From an uncultured Faecalibacterium sp. (lineage in GTDB: Bacteria; Bacillota; Clostridia; Oscillospirales; Ruminococcaceae): a stretch of 64,000 nucleotides of DNA. Positions 15,156 through 24,952 of the stretch are shown here, in pieces. The notes under the pieces were generated by a model. That model searched no databases and was not told the origin of the DNA. It worked only from the letters and a program-made list of their open reading frames with translations. The translations under genes were made by a program, and so were the position numbers. How positions within the stretch are numbered: the first letter of the stretch is position 1; each line of letters begins with the position of its first letter. The stretch spans positions 1-64,000 of the forward strand of contig CAKTGQ010000009.1 of NCBI GenBank assembly GCA_934561555.1, given 5' to 3'.

Positions 15156-16193
15156 ATGTCCTATATTTTGCTATATCTCTTTTTAGCAGCACTTTGTCTT
15201 TTGAACATCCAGTTCTGTCCAACCGGCGCAGATATCAAAAAGACCATGAGCCGTCTGCACGAGTTACGCTTTGTTTTTGCTGTACTGATCATCTTTTCTC
15301 ATTGCACAAATCCGTTTTTTCCTATGCCGCATATTCTGCTGCCGCTAAGCAAGATCTCCACATTGGGTGTAGGCTATTTTTTCATTTCATCCGGCTTTGG
15401 GCTGGCTTGCTCCGTTGCGTCCAAACCGAACTATCTGCGCGACTTTTGGAAAAAAATCATCAATCTGCTATGGATCACACTGTTTTCAAGCGTTGTAAGT
15501 ACACTTATTCGGAACACGATGCTAGGCGAACATCAGATTTTTCAGCTGGTCAACTGGTATATGCCCACACTGATCGCACTCTATCTGGTTTTCTATATTT
15601 CCTACCGCATTTTCCCAAAAAATAAATTTCGGCGCGTTGCATTTCTTTCCGGCGTTATCTTCATTATCACTGCGCTCCTCTGTGTCTTTGATGCTGTTAC
15701 AGGCTTAAATCACAGAGTTTATTACATCAGTGAATTGGCTTTTCCCTTTGGTGTATTTATTTATGAGTATGCAGACATTCTTGCCGGTTTTTTAAAAAAG
15801 AAATACGCCTTACCCTTGATCGTTGCGGCAGAACTTATTTTTTCATTTCTTGGTATAACTGTACCTGAAAAAAGCTTACCGGATCTAATTTTCCACAATC
15901 TTATGATCTTCCCGTTTGGTCTGCTTTTGATCTGGCTGCTGGATAAATTCAAAGTCGGCAATCGAATCACAACCACAATGAACTCTTACGCTCCGTTCCT
16001 CTATCTGTTTCAGTTTGTGGTTCTCGATGTGATGAAGAACTACTATATAACAAACGCTCGTCCTTTTGGCATCTTCTACTTCTGGGGCGTTCTGTTTTTC
16101 ACCTGCATACTGGCTATTGCACTTCAGCACCTGTATAATTTTATTGGGGCAGAAGCACATAAGCACTTCTGCCCCAATCATTCAAACCTATAA
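15156..16193 (+). CDS. Acyltransferase family 3 membrane protein
   Basis: The 345-residue polytopic protein has about ten membrane spans. The segment RLHELRFVFAVLIIFSHCTNPFFP matches the first-helix R-x-x-F-x-x-V-x-x-V-x-x-H pattern of acyltransferase 3 enzymes, which O-acylate cell-surface polysaccharides. GVGYFFISSGFGLACS is the usual second signature (V-x-x-F-F-x-x-S-G). A CAGGAGG site precedes the start. The convergent neighbour is an O-antigen-ligase-like protein, so both may act on envelope glycans. The codon usage is more AT-rich than the flanking genes, which suggests acquisition by transfer. Confidence 0.78.
   Translation: MSYILLYLFLAALCLLNIQFCPTGADIKKTMSRLHELRFVFAVLIIFSHCTNPFFPMPHILLPLSKISTLGVGYFFISSGFGLACSVASKPNYLRDFWKKIINLLWITLFSSVVSTLIRNTMLGEHQIFQLVNWYMPTLIALYLVFYISYRIFPKNKFRRVAFLSGVIFIITALLCVFDAVTGLNHRVYYISELAFPFGVFIYEYADILAGFLKKKYALPLIVAAELIFSFLGITVPEKSLPDLIFHNLMIFPFGLLLIWLLDKFKVGNRITTTMNSYAPFLYLFQFVVLDVMKNYYITNARPFGIFYFWGVLFFTCILAIALQHLYNFIGAEAHKHFCPNHSNL
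16144..16177. terminator. Hairpin at the convergent junction
   Basis: TTGGGGCAGAAG and CTTCTGCCCCAA form a 12-pair stem within the last codons of the acyltransferase gene and close to the stop of the convergent gene at 16206. No clear U-run follows on either strand, so this may be a weak shared terminator. Confidence 0.4.
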
Positions 16194-16205
16194 CACCTTT
16201 TGCTT

Positions 16206-17585
16206 TTATGTTTCCTGCATCATGATACGGATACGGTCCTGCATCTCTTTTTTATCCTTCGGCCGCCAGACCTGCGGCTTTGGCGGCTTGCGCCGCTGTA
16301 CCGAGTAGGCCAGCGGCAGCAGCCGCAGCGTCATCGTGCACCAGAAAGAAAAAGATGTGTTATCTGTAAGATATGTCATCGTCATGTAGCTGAGATTGCT
16401 CAGGTACAGCAGCGCGGTATCTTCATCCGCATAATGTATCCAGAAGATCGGCGTAAGGATATATTGGATGCCCGACCAGAATACAAAGCCCGGAAATCCC
16501 ATTTCCACAAAAACCTTTAAGATGTCGTTGTGGAAAGGAAAAGGCTCGTTGATGATTCCTGCATTATACCAGCCGGTGACGATGGTGTCCACATACTCAA
16601 AGCCATGCCCGCAGTAGGTAATAGAATAGTCGTAATAGTCGTTGGCAAGGCTCCACAGATAGTCACGCCCCATCATATCAATGCCTGCCATGTTCAATAT
16701 TCTTGAAACAGTTCCGATCCGGACTGCGTAAATATACAGAAAGAAAAACGCGACCCACGCAACGCTCCACACAATGAGCAGTTTCTTTTTGTTTTTGAAA
16801 CGGCGGACGATCAGCGCCACAAAAATAAACAGCACCACCGCCGGAATGGCGATACGCTTCATTCCTACAAAAAAGAAAAACGTACAGGCCACAAGCAGGC
16901 GACGACGGCGGCGTTTTTCCGGTTTTGTGTCATGCGGGGCAAACGCCGCATAATAAAGCACCAGCTGACCAAACACAAAGGTGAGGTCGTGTATTTCCAG
17001 CCTGATGGCATAGCCCTCTGCGTCGCCAAAGGTCACCAGACACTGCACAAGCGACTGGATGCTTGCCGAAAGGCCATAGGTCGGGATCTCCAGAACCATG
17101 ATGGCAGCGTTTGCCAGACACGCCGCAATGGCAAACAGATCGATCGTCTCTGACCCCAGCAAAAACACTCCGCTCACCGCTGTAAGGATCGAAATGCTCT
17201 GGAACATCAGTTTGGAGCAGGCCCGGATCATCGTGGAGATCGCGCTGAAGTCCATCAGCCAAATGACAATGGACCACAAAAACAGCATCACGATCAGGGA
17301 CATATAGAGCAATGTAGGCCAGAATACCTTTTTTACACGTTCCATATCTGGATATATGAGCCCATAGACAATTGCCATGCCAATAACACCTGCGGTAATG
17401 ATCTTAGGCAGACCGCCCAAAATACTCTGCATGGTCTTCCAGTCGCCAAGCCCCGCCAGTGCGATAAACCCCACATAGCAGATGCAGATCAGCCTTTGCC
17501 AGAAGGGGCTGTCCTTATAAAAAATGGAAGACGGCGATTTTTGAGAATAATCCCGCTTGACAATGATCTCAGACAATGTGCGCAC
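16206..17585 (-). CDS. O-antigen ligase/polymerase-like membrane protein
   Basis: The 459-residue protein has about eleven membrane spans starting near residue 30. A periplasmic-type loop contains MGRDYLWSLANDYYDYSITYCGHGFEYV, and then FPFHNDILKVFVEMGFPGFVFW. The H-N-D-x-L..E-x-G-xx-G motif is characteristic of the Wzy_C/WaaL superfamily, which joins or polymerises glycan repeat units at the outer face of the membrane. It stands alone: no glycosyltransferases are adjacent. Arg/Lys-rich cytosolic turns (KPEKRRRRRLL) support the topology. The exact substrate is unknown. Confidence 0.78.
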   Translation of the reverse strand: MRTLSEIIVKRDYSQKSPSSIFYKDSPFWQRLICICYVGFIALAGLGDWKTMQSILGGLPKIITAGVIGMAIVYGLIYPDMERVKKVFWPTLLYMSLIVMLFLWSIVIWLMDFSAISTMIRACSKLMFQSISILTAVSGVFLLGSETIDLFAIAACLANAAIMVLEIPTYGLSASIQSLVQCLVTFGDAEGYAIRLEIHDLTFVFGQLVLYYAAFAPHDTKPEKRRRRRLLVACTFFFFVGMKRIAIPAVVLFIFVALIVRRFKNKKKLLIVWSVAWVAFFFLYIYAVRIGTVSRILNMAGIDMMGRDYLWSLANDYYDYSITYCGHGFEYVDTIVTGWYNAGIINEPFPFHNDILKVFVEMGFPGFVFWSGIQYILTPIFWIHYADEDTALLYLSNLSYMTMTYLTDNTSFSFWCTMTLRLLPLAYSVQRRKPPKPQVWRPKDKKEMQDRIRIMMQET

Positions 17586-17690
17586 GCGCTGTTTCTCCTC
17601 TTTTGTCGGTTCTGTGGCAATACTTTTTTTATAGCTTTAATTATATGTTCCTGTCGGTGCTTTGTCAATTGCGCCGTTGGGCAGAAATAG

Positions 17691-17735
17691 TAAGAGGGTC
17701 ATCGACTGTGCCGATGACCCTCTTAGTTTCTTTTT
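17691..17735 (-). terminator. Terminator of the polyamine operon
   Basis: TAAGAGGGTCATCG and CGATGACCCTCTTA form a perfect 14-pair stem directly after the nspC stop. U-rich sequence follows more clearly on the plus strand (TTTCTTTTT), so it may act in both directions. Confidence 0.75.
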
Positions 17736-18944
17736 ATATTGCGCCCAGACGCATTTTGAAGTCCTGATAGCCAAAGTGCACCAGTTCCCGGCAGCTGCCG
17801 TCTGCACCCAGCAGCCAGATGGGCGGCAGGGGCATTCCGTTGAAGGTGTTGTTCTTGCAGGTGGTGTAGATGGCCATATCGCCGAAGATGAGCTTATCCC
17901 CCTCGGTAAGAGGAACGTCAAAGCTGTAATCCCCGACGATATCTCCCGCAAGGCAGGTGGGGCCGCCCAAGCGGACGGTGTGCGCCTTCTCCCCTGCCTC
18001 ACCGGCATCCAGCAGCGGCGGGCGGTAGGGCATCTCGATGACGTCCGGGGTGTGGCAGGCTGCGGACATATCCAGAATGGCAAGATTGGTATCCCCGTTG
18101 CGCAGGGTGTCCAGCACGGTGGTGACCAGATAGCCTGCGTTCAGCGCCCAAGCCTCGCCGGGCTCCAGATACACCTGTACGCCGTACTTCTGCCGCACCG
18201 AAAGGATACAGCTTTCCAGCGTAGCAAGGTCGTAGCCCGGGCGGGTGATGTGGTGCCCGCCGCCGAAATTGAGCCACTGCATCTTGGGCAGCAGGTCTGC
18301 AAACTTTTCCTCCACCGCTGCCAGCGTCACCGCCAGCGCATCCGCGTCCTGCTCGCACAGGGTGTGGAAGTGCAGACCGTCCAGCAGAGCGGGCAGCTCC
18401 GGGTGTTCTGCCACGGCGGCGTCCCACTGGGCGCGGGTAGTGCCCAGACGGCTGCCGGGGGCGCAGGGGTCGTAGATTTCATGACCTTCCTGTGTGGAGC
18501 ACTCCGGGTTGATGCGCAGACCGATGCTTTTGCCCGCCACCTTTGCCGCCGGGCCGAACTTTGCCAGCTGGCTGGGCGAGTTGAACACAATATGGTCAGC
18601 GTATTGCAGCAACTGGGCAAACTCGTCTGCCCGGTAGGCCGCGCAAAACACATGGTTCTCCTTCTCCGGCAGCTCTTCCCTGCCCAAGCGGCTCTCGTAC
18701 AGGCCGCTGGCCTCGGTACCCGCCAGATAGGGCGCCAGCACCGGGTAGACGTTGAAGTTGGAAAAAGCCTTCTGCGCCAGCAAAATACGGCAGCCGGTGC
18801 GCTGCTGCACCCCCAGCAAAATCTCACCGTTGCGGCGCAGCTGGGCTTCGTCCAGCAGATAGCAGGGGGTGGGCAAGCGGTGCAGCTGTTCCTCGGACAG
18901 GTTTGCCAGCCCCGCAAAGGGCGGGCGGCTGTCGCGCACCCGCA

Positions 18945-18945
<1 letters not shown>
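17734..18945 (-). CDS. nspC: Carboxynorspermidine/carboxyspermidine decarboxylase
   Basis: The 403-residue PLP-dependent enzyme has the alanine-racemase/ornithine-decarboxylase fold. It begins with the strand-lysine segment LPTPCYLLDE and ILLAQKAFSN (K58, PLP lysine). HFHTLCEQDADAL, the glycine-rich NFGGGHHITRPGYD and the C-terminal CHTPDVIEMPYRPP are signature NspC segments. It decarboxylates carboxyspermidine to spermidine. It is the last gene of the operon and overlaps the dehydrogenase stop by one base, so the two enzymes form a coupled pair. Length is close to the usual 375-400. Confidence 0.93.
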
Positions 18946-20204
<1,259 letters not shown>

Positions 20205-20243
20205 GTCGGTTACTCCTTTATCTGTAAAATGGTAGGTTCGTAT

Positions 20244-21119
20244 TTATACCTGAAAACCCGGCCAGCCCTTGTCCAGCGCGATCAGGGTCTCGCGCAGCAC
20301 CTTGCAGGCGGTGGCGGTGGAAACGCCGGTGGTGTCCAGCGTGGGAGCTAGTTCGTTCAGGTCTGCACCAATGATGTTGGCCTTGGTCACCGTGCGGATG
20401 GCCTCCAGCAGCTGCAAAAAGCTTACGCCGCCAGCCTCCGGGGTACCGGTACCCGGGAAGCAGGAGGGGTCAAGGCAGTCCAGATCGATGGTCAGGTACA
20501 CCGGCACCTTGCTCTCGCACAGCTGTGCGGTCAGCTCGGCAAGACCGGTAAAATCGAATTTGTGCATCTCGGTGTGCTGAGCAGCAAACTCGAACTCTGC
20601 CCGGTCTCCGCTGCGGATGCAGAACTGATGGATGCGGCCATCCCCTACCAGCTCGTGGCAGCGGCGCAGCACACAAGCGTGGCTGAGCTTTGCGCCCAGA
20701 TAGTCGTCCCGCAGGTCGGCGTGGGCGTCGAAATGGACGATGTGCAGGTCAGGATATTTTTTCACCGCAGCCCGCACTGCACCCAGCGTGACCAGATGCT
20801 CGCCGCCCAGCAGCAGCGGGAACTTGCCGTCCTTCAAAATTTCCTCTGCCCGGGCCTCGATATCGGCCAGTGCCAGCTCGCTGGAGCCGAAGCACAGCTC
20901 CAAGTCGCCGCTGTCGAACACATCAAAATCGGTCAGGTCGGCGTTCTGGTAGGGGCTGTAAGTCTCCAGACCGTAGCTCTCGTGCCGGATAGCCGCCGGG
21001 CCGAACCGTGCGCCGGGGCGGTAGCTGGTGGTGGAATCGTAAGGCGCACCGTACAGCACGATGCTGGCGGCGCGGTAGCTGCTGTCGCAGCCGATAAAGT
21101 TCTCAACGTTGGGGTGCAT
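20244..21119 (-). CDS. speB: Agmatinase (SpeB), ureohydrolase family
   Basis: The 291-residue binuclear manganese enzyme splits agmatine to putrescine and urea. The start MHPNVENFIGCDSSYRAAS at 21119 shares one base with the speE stop (TGATG) and has GGAGGAAC upstream. Metal motifs are LLGGEHLVT, VHFDAHADLRDDY and the late DLDCLDPSCFPGTGTPE(A)GG. The gene lies between the aminopropyltransferase and the carboxyspermidine enzymes. By homology it could also act on N1-aminopropylagmatine to give spermidine directly, as in some thermophiles; the sequence alone does not decide this. Confidence 0.92.
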   Translation of the reverse strand: MHPNVENFIGCDSSYRAASIVLYGAPYDSTTSYRPGARFGPAAIRHESYGLETYSPYQNADLTDFDVFDSGDLELCFGSSELALADIEARAEEILKDGKFPLLLGGEHLVTLGAVRAAVKKYPDLHIVHFDAHADLRDDYLGAKLSHACVLRRCHELVGDGRIHQFCIRSGDRAEFEFAAQHTEMHKFDFTGLAELTAQLCESKVPVYLTIDLDCLDPSCFPGTGTPEAGGVSFLQLLEAIRTVTKANIIGADLNELAPTLDTTGVSTATACKVLRETLIALDKGWPGFQV

Positions 21120-21976
21120 CAGTGTTCCTCCACTTCCCGCAGCATCTCCTCCAGAAAAGCCGGCAGGTAGAATGCTCCGATATGCAGTTTGGTGGTGTAG
21201 TAGCGGGTGCGCATATTCAGCGCCTTCCACGACTCTGCGTCCAGATCATCAATGGGATGATATTTTTTGCTTGCAAAGCCGAACAGCCAGTAGCCCGCCG
21301 CAAAGGTGGGGATATGTGCCTGATAGACCCGGCTGATGGGGAAGGTGGACGCAATGCGCTTGTGGCTGCGCTGCATGGCGCTGGCGTCCTCGGCGTAGAA
21401 GGGGCTGCCCTGCTGGTTGACCATGATGCCATCCTCTTTCAGGGCATTGAAGCAGCTGCCGTAGAACTCGCGGGTGAACAGACCCTCGGAGGGGCCGAAG
21501 GGGTCGGAAGAGTCCACAATGATGAGGTCGTATTCTTCCTCACAGCGACGGATATACTTCAGGGCGTTCTCAAAGTAGATATGCACCCGGCGGTCATCCA
21601 TACGGCAGGCATTGCCGGGCAGGTAGGCGCGGCAGGCTTCCACCACCTGCGGGTCCATCTCCACAAGGTCGATGCGCTCTACGCGGTCGTAGCGGGTCAG
21701 CTCCCGCACCACGCCGCCGTCTCCGGCACCGATGACCAGAATATCCTTGGCTTCCTTGTGCACCGCCATGGGCACATGGACGATCATTTCATCGTAGATA
21801 AATTCGTCCCGCTCGGTCAGCATCACGTTGCCGTCCAGCGTGAGCACCCGGCCAAACTCCGGGGTCTCAAAGATATCAATGCGCTGATAATCGCTCTGCT
21901 TGGAGTAGAGCTGCTTGTTCACACGGATGCTGTGCTTCACATCCGGGGTGTGAAACTCTGAAAACCAAAATTCCAT
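21119..21976 (-). CDS. speE: Spermidine synthase / polyamine aminopropyltransferase
   Basis: The 285-residue protein has the SpeE N-terminal beta domain (MEFWFSEFHTPDVKHSIRVN, then FGRVLTLDGNVMLTERDEF). Its Rossmann methyltransferase-like domain has VIGAGDGGVVREL, LVEMDPQVV and IIVDSSDPFGPSEGLF, where the aspartates bind the amine and decarboxylated SAM. A TAAGGAGGG site precedes the ATG. It transfers aminopropyl groups from decarboxylated SAM. The S-adenosylmethionine decarboxylase gene needed for that donor is not in this operon, which already contains a second spermidine route. Confidence 0.93.
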   Translation of the reverse strand: MEFWFSEFHTPDVKHSIRVNKQLYSKQSDYQRIDIFETPEFGRVLTLDGNVMLTERDEFIYDEMIVHVPMAVHKEAKDILVIGAGDGGVVRELTRYDRVERIDLVEMDPQVVEACRAYLPGNACRMDDRRVHIYFENALKYIRRCEEEYDLIIVDSSDPFGPSEGLFTREFYGSCFNALKEDGIMVNQQGSPFYAEDASAMQRSHKRIASTFPISRVYQAHIPTFAAGYWLFGFASKKYHPIDDLDAESWKALNMRTRYYTTKLHIGAFYLPAFLEEMLREVEEH

Positions 21977-21988
21977 CTCTTTCCCTCC

Positions 21989-23455
21989 TTATGCCAGAAC
22001 ATTCAGGTGCAAAATTTCGGGGTCCTCCGGGCCGGTCATGCTGCAGCCCTTGGCCTTGGCGTACTCGATGTAGTTCAAGATTTCCTTGGTGATGCGCTCG
22101 CCGGGTGCGAGAATGGGGATGCCCGGGGGATAGCACATCACGAACTCGCTGCACACCATGCCCTCGGTCTCCCGCAGGGGCAGGCTCTTTTTGGGGGCGT
22201 AGAAAGCCTCCTGCGGGCTGGCAGCCACCACGGGGTCGATGTATTCCTGGCTCAGCAGACCCGAACCGTCGGTGCGGTAGCGGCGCTTGATTTCAGCCAG
22301 TGCACTGACCAGACGCTCCACCTCCTGCGGGCGGTCGCCGATGGACAGGTAGGCAAGGATGTTGCCGATATCGCCGAACTCGATCTGAATATCGTACTCG
22401 TCCCGCAGGATGTCGTAGACCTCGATGCCTGCAAGACCGATATCCAGCGTATGGACGCTGAGCTTGGTGGTGTCGAAATCAAAAACGGAATCGCCGTTGC
22501 ACAGTTCCTTGCCAAAGGCGTAGTAACCGCCCACGGCGTTGATCTCCTCGCGGGCATACTCGGCAATGTCTGCCACCTGATGGAACACCTGCCGTCCCCG
22601 CAGCGCCAGATTGCGGCGAGAGATGTCCAGACTGGACATCAGCAGATAGCTGCCGGAGGTGGTCTGGGTCAGGTTGATGATCTGGCGCACATAGCCCGGG
22701 TGCACGTTAGGGCCGATAAGCAGCAGGCTGGACTGGGTCAAACTGCCGCCACTCTTGTGCATAGACACCGAGGCCATATCGGCGCCTGCCGCCATGGCAG
22801 ACACCGGCAGACCGCCGCCAAAGTAGAAGTGGGTGCCGTGGGCTTCATCCGCAAGGCAGAGCATTCCGGCATCGTGCGCCATTTTTACGATGGCACGCAG
22901 ATCGGAGCAGATGCCGTAGTAGGTGGGGTTATTCACCAGCACGGCCACAGCGTTGGGGTGCTCCTTGATGGCCTTGGCCACCTGCTCCCGCTTCATGCCC
23001 AGTGAGATGCCCAGGCGCTTATCCACCTCCGGGTTCACATACACCGGCACCGCACCGCACAGCACCAGCGCGTTCAGCACGCTGCGGTGCACGTTGCGGG
23101 GCAGAATGATCTCATCGCCCCGCTTGCAGGCGGTAAGTACCATGCTCTGCACGCTGCTGGTGGTGCCGCCCACCATTAAAAAAGCGTGTGCTGCGCCAAA
23201 GGCATCGGCTGCAAGCTCCTCAGCTTCCCGGATGACCGACACCGGGTGGCAGAGGTTATCCAGCGGCTTCATACTGTTCACGTCCACGCCCACGCACTGC
23301 TGACCCAGAAAAGCGGTCAGCTCCGGGTTGCCGCGGCCCCGCTTGTGGCCGGGCACGTCAAAGGGCACCACCCGCATCTGCCGGAACCGCTCCAGCGCCT
23401 CGTAAATAGGCGCACGGCGCTGGTCCAGCCGGGAACGCGCTTTGTTCTCGTTCAT
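21989..23455 (-). CDS. speA: Biosynthetic arginine decarboxylase (Orn/Lys/Arg decarboxylase family)
   Basis: The 488-residue fold-type I PLP enzyme is the size of Bacillus SpeA. The start MNENKARSRLDQRRAPIYEALERF at 23455 is taken for its GGAGGAAAAG site; the longer frame runs through the leader terminator. Signature segments are FDVPGHKRGRG, AHAFLMVGGTTSS, CLADEAHGTHF and the PLP lysine in VSMHKSGGSLTQSS. The C-terminal domain ends PGIPILAPGERIT. It makes agmatine, the substrate of SpeB two genes on. Arginine is the likely substrate from context; lysine or ornithine decarboxylation is possible within the family. It is the first gene of the polyamine operon. Confidence 0.92.
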   Translation of the reverse strand: MNENKARSRLDQRRAPIYEALERFRQMRVVPFDVPGHKRGRGNPELTAFLGQQCVGVDVNSMKPLDNLCHPVSVIREAEELAADAFGAAHAFLMVGGTTSSVQSMVLTACKRGDEIILPRNVHRSVLNALVLCGAVPVYVNPEVDKRLGISLGMKREQVAKAIKEHPNAVAVLVNNPTYYGICSDLRAIVKMAHDAGMLCLADEAHGTHFYFGGGLPVSAMAAGADMASVSMHKSGGSLTQSSLLLIGPNVHPGYVRQIINLTQTTSGSYLLMSSLDISRRNLALRGRQVFHQVADIAEYAREEINAVGGYYAFGKELCNGDSVFDFDTTKLSVHTLDIGLAGIEVYDILRDEYDIQIEFGDIGNILAYLSIGDRPQEVERLVSALAEIKRRYRTDGSGLLSQEYIDPVVAASPQEAFYAPKKSLPLRETEGMVCSEFVMCYPPGIPILAPGERITKEILNYIEYAKAKGCSMTGPEDPEILHLNVLA

Positions 23456-23489
23456 CTTTTCCTCCGTCCCTGTTCTCTTTTTGCACAAC

Positions 23490-23528
23490 AAAAAAGCGCA
23501 GGCACTGCACGAATGTGCAGACCTGCGC
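23490..23528 (-). terminator. Intrinsic terminator at the end of the speA leader
   Basis: On the minus strand GCGCAGG...CCTGCGC with an inner GTGCAG/CTGCAC-type pairing forms a long stem around a short loop, followed by TTTTTT. It ends about 35 bases ahead of the speA ATG, so it must be read through for the polyamine operon to be expressed. The CTGCGC arm can also pair with GCGCAG stretches further upstream in the leader, which offers an antiterminator. Confidence 0.8.
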
Positions 23529-23864
23529 TTGGAAAAGCTTTTTCCGCGCTGATAAAGCACCCAGCCGTAAGTGCCGGTGCTGCGCGTTATTTGCGATCCA
23601 AAAAGACGGGGTGATGAGAGTCTATATAGCAACTACACTTTTACTACTCTTATTGACCGTTTCACAAGTCTGCGCATAGGCTGCGCAATTTCATGGTTGT
23701 AAAGGAACCAACTTATAAAATTTGAGCTTCAAACTCAATCAATAATGGCAGCTTGCGCCGCCGGTCGGCAGTGGACCCGGCTGTCCGTATGGCCTTAGCC
23801 CCGTTTGGGCGGTCCCGAGTAAATTGCTTTGAAAAGACTCTGCAAGGCGGTGTCTCTCAAAATC
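23529..23864 (-). promoter_or_regulatory. Structured 5' leader RNA of the polyamine operon (candidate riboswitch)
   Basis: About 340 bases between the promoter and the leader terminator hold no coding frame but many stems on the minus strand. GGACC/GGTCC encloses the hairpin GCCC-AAAC-GGGGC. GGCGGC-GCAA-GCTGCC has a GNRA-type loop. TTGAGTT/AAGCTCAA is followed by ATTTT. GGTT-CCTTTAC-AACC, a TGCGCA/TGCGCA hairpin and CGCGCAGCACC...GGGTGCT...GCGCG follow. The layout, with a promoter, a compact multi-stem domain and an intrinsic terminator just before the start codon, is that of a transcription attenuator or riboswitch. No known class (SAM, lysine, guanidine, T-box, FMN) was recognised by eye. 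Confidence 0.6.
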
Positions 23865-23870
23865 AATAAA

Positions 23871-23899
23871 AGGATAACATGATTCGCCTTTTCTGTCAA
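23871..23899 (-). promoter_or_regulatory. Promoter of the polyamine operon
   Basis: On the minus strand TTGACA (23899-23894) and TATCCT (23876-23871) are separated by exactly 17 bases. Transcription should start near 23864, giving a leader of about 410 bases before speA. Confidence 0.75.
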
Positions 23900-23949
23900 C
23901 TAAAACTTTTTGGCAGTCGCCCGCTGCGGGTGCGCAGGGCGGCGCTGTA

Positions 23950-24189
23950 TTATTTTCCAGTTTTCTCCGTGCTTTTTTGTGCAGCTTCCAGCTCGTCTAC
24001 CCGCTTTTGCAGGGCGGTGATCTTATCGTCCATTTTCAAAAATGTCCAGACCAGAACGGCCAGCACCAGCGCGGGAGGAACGACCATCCACAGGGACTGC
24101 TGACACCAGAGCAGCAGCGAATAGCCGCCGAATACAGTAAAAATGAATACGGCAAACAGGCTTGCAGCCAGTACAGCAAAAAATCCCAT
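23950..24189 (-). CDS. Small two-span membrane protein with coiled-coil tail
   Basis: The 79-residue protein starts MGFFAVLAASLFAVFIFTVFGG behind GAAAGGAGAC. Two hydrophobic segments (about 4-25 and 32-50) are followed by a heptad-like charged helix (KMDDKITALQKRVDELEAAQK) and a short basic tail. This layout is common in small phage-shock or divisome-associated proteins, but no family is recognised. It follows the YhcH-type gene by 19 bases, so the two probably share a transcript. Confidence 0.7.
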   Translation of the reverse strand: MGFFAVLAASLFAVFIFTVFGGYSLLLWCQQSLWMVVPPALVLAVLVWTFLKMDDKITALQKRVDELEAAQKSTEKTGK

Positions 24190-24208
24190 ACAGAAAGTCT
24201 CCTTTCGG

Positions 24209-24685
24209 TTATTCTTCCGTTTCTTCCTCGTCCGGGTCCAGTTCGATGCTGAACACGGCTTTTTTCAGCTTGCCGCAGCCCTGCGCCCTCAGGCCGGATT
24301 TATACGGCTCCCCGGCCAGATACAGGGCAAAGCGCCCTTCGCACAGCATCCCGGCAATACTGGTACCGGCGGTGCCTACGGTGGTGTCGGCGGCTTCATC
24401 GGTGGGCTTGGTGGGGGTCAGCTCCGCAAGGCTCACCTCAAACAGCTCGCTGCCGTCCAAGTCGGTCTCCAGCGTGATGTGGTTGTCGTGACGCTGGAAC
24501 AGTGCCTTGTCGGAGGTCTGAGGCGTGACAGTGCTCACGGTGACCACCGCTTTGTCCCCATCAATGCGGGTGCGCCCGGCGGGCAGGGTGGTGATATCCC
24601 GCGCCATGATGTACTCAATCACGGTGTCCAGATTGTCGCTTACGCCCAGATAGTTGGGCAGGTTGTTCAGGGTATCGTAGATCAT
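24209..24685 (-). CDS. YhcH/YjgK/YiaL (TabA/NanQ) family protein
   Basis: The 158-residue cupin-like protein starts MIYDTLNNLPNYLGVSDNLD at 24685 with a GGAGGAC site. The family (also called beta-galactosidase subunit beta, DUF386) includes NanQ, a sialic-acid anomerase. Present here are LPAGRTRIDGDKAVVTVSTV, FQRHDNHITLETDLDGSE and the late GRFALYLAGEPYKSG with the lysine typical of the family. Members handle anomers or isomers of acidic sugars, which fits the neighbouring carbohydrate loci though it is transcribed away from them. The C-terminus is acidic (DPDEEETEE). Confidence 0.85.
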   Translation of the reverse strand: MIYDTLNNLPNYLGVSDNLDTVIEYIMARDITTLPAGRTRIDGDKAVVTVSTVTPQTSDKALFQRHDNHITLETDLDGSELFEVSLAELTPTKPTDEAADTTVGTAGTSIAGMLCEGRFALYLAGEPYKSGLRAQGCGKLKKAVFSIELDPDEEETEE

Positions 24686-24821
24686 GGAAAAGTCCTCCGT
24701 CTGTGTTGTTTTGGTTACCTGTATGGTATCACAGGTCCGGGGCAGATGCAATATCTGCGGGAGAGAGGCTTGTAAGTGTTCCCTTGTGCAAAAAAAGCAA
24801 ACAAATATCATATCCTGCTGA

Positions 24822-24851
24822 TTGACACAGCAAATCGGGGCACACTATACT
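24822..24851 (+). promoter_or_regulatory. Upstream promoter (P1) of the first two-component system
   Basis: TTGACA (24822-24827) and TATACT (24846-24851) are 18 bases apart, about 100 bases before the response regulator gene at 24953. Confidence 0.6.
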
Positions 24852-24881
24852 TATAAAGGAACAAGAATATTTCAACAGACT

Positions 24882-24908
24882 GGCGCGGCATTCTTGTCGC
24901 GCCGTTTT
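24882..24908 (+). terminator. Attenuator-like hairpin between two promoters
   Basis: GGCGCG and CGCGCC pair across a ten-base loop, followed by GTTTTGGTTT. It would reduce transcripts from P1 and lies inside the -35 region of the second promoter. Confidence 0.4.
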
Positions 24909-24923
24909 GGTTTGTGGTATACT
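24894..24923 (+). promoter_or_regulatory. Downstream promoter (P2), extended -10
   Basis: TTGTCG (24894-24899) and TATACT (24918-24923) are 18 bases apart with TGG directly before the -10, the extended form. It would start transcription about 22 bases ahead of the response regulator coding start. Confidence 0.5.
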
Positions 24924-24952
24924 GAAAAAAAGCAGGTGGAGGAGGATTTTTT

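Noticed and set aside
23529..23864. FMN riboswitch suggested by CGACCGGCGG in the speA leader
   Set aside because: None of the other conserved RFN segments is present, and the genes downstream are for polyamines, not riboflavin.
23879..24103. 74-residue rightward frame opposite the small membrane protein
   Set aside because: No ribosome binding site, and it overlaps the polyamine promoter; the leftward frame has membrane spans, a coiled coil and a good site.
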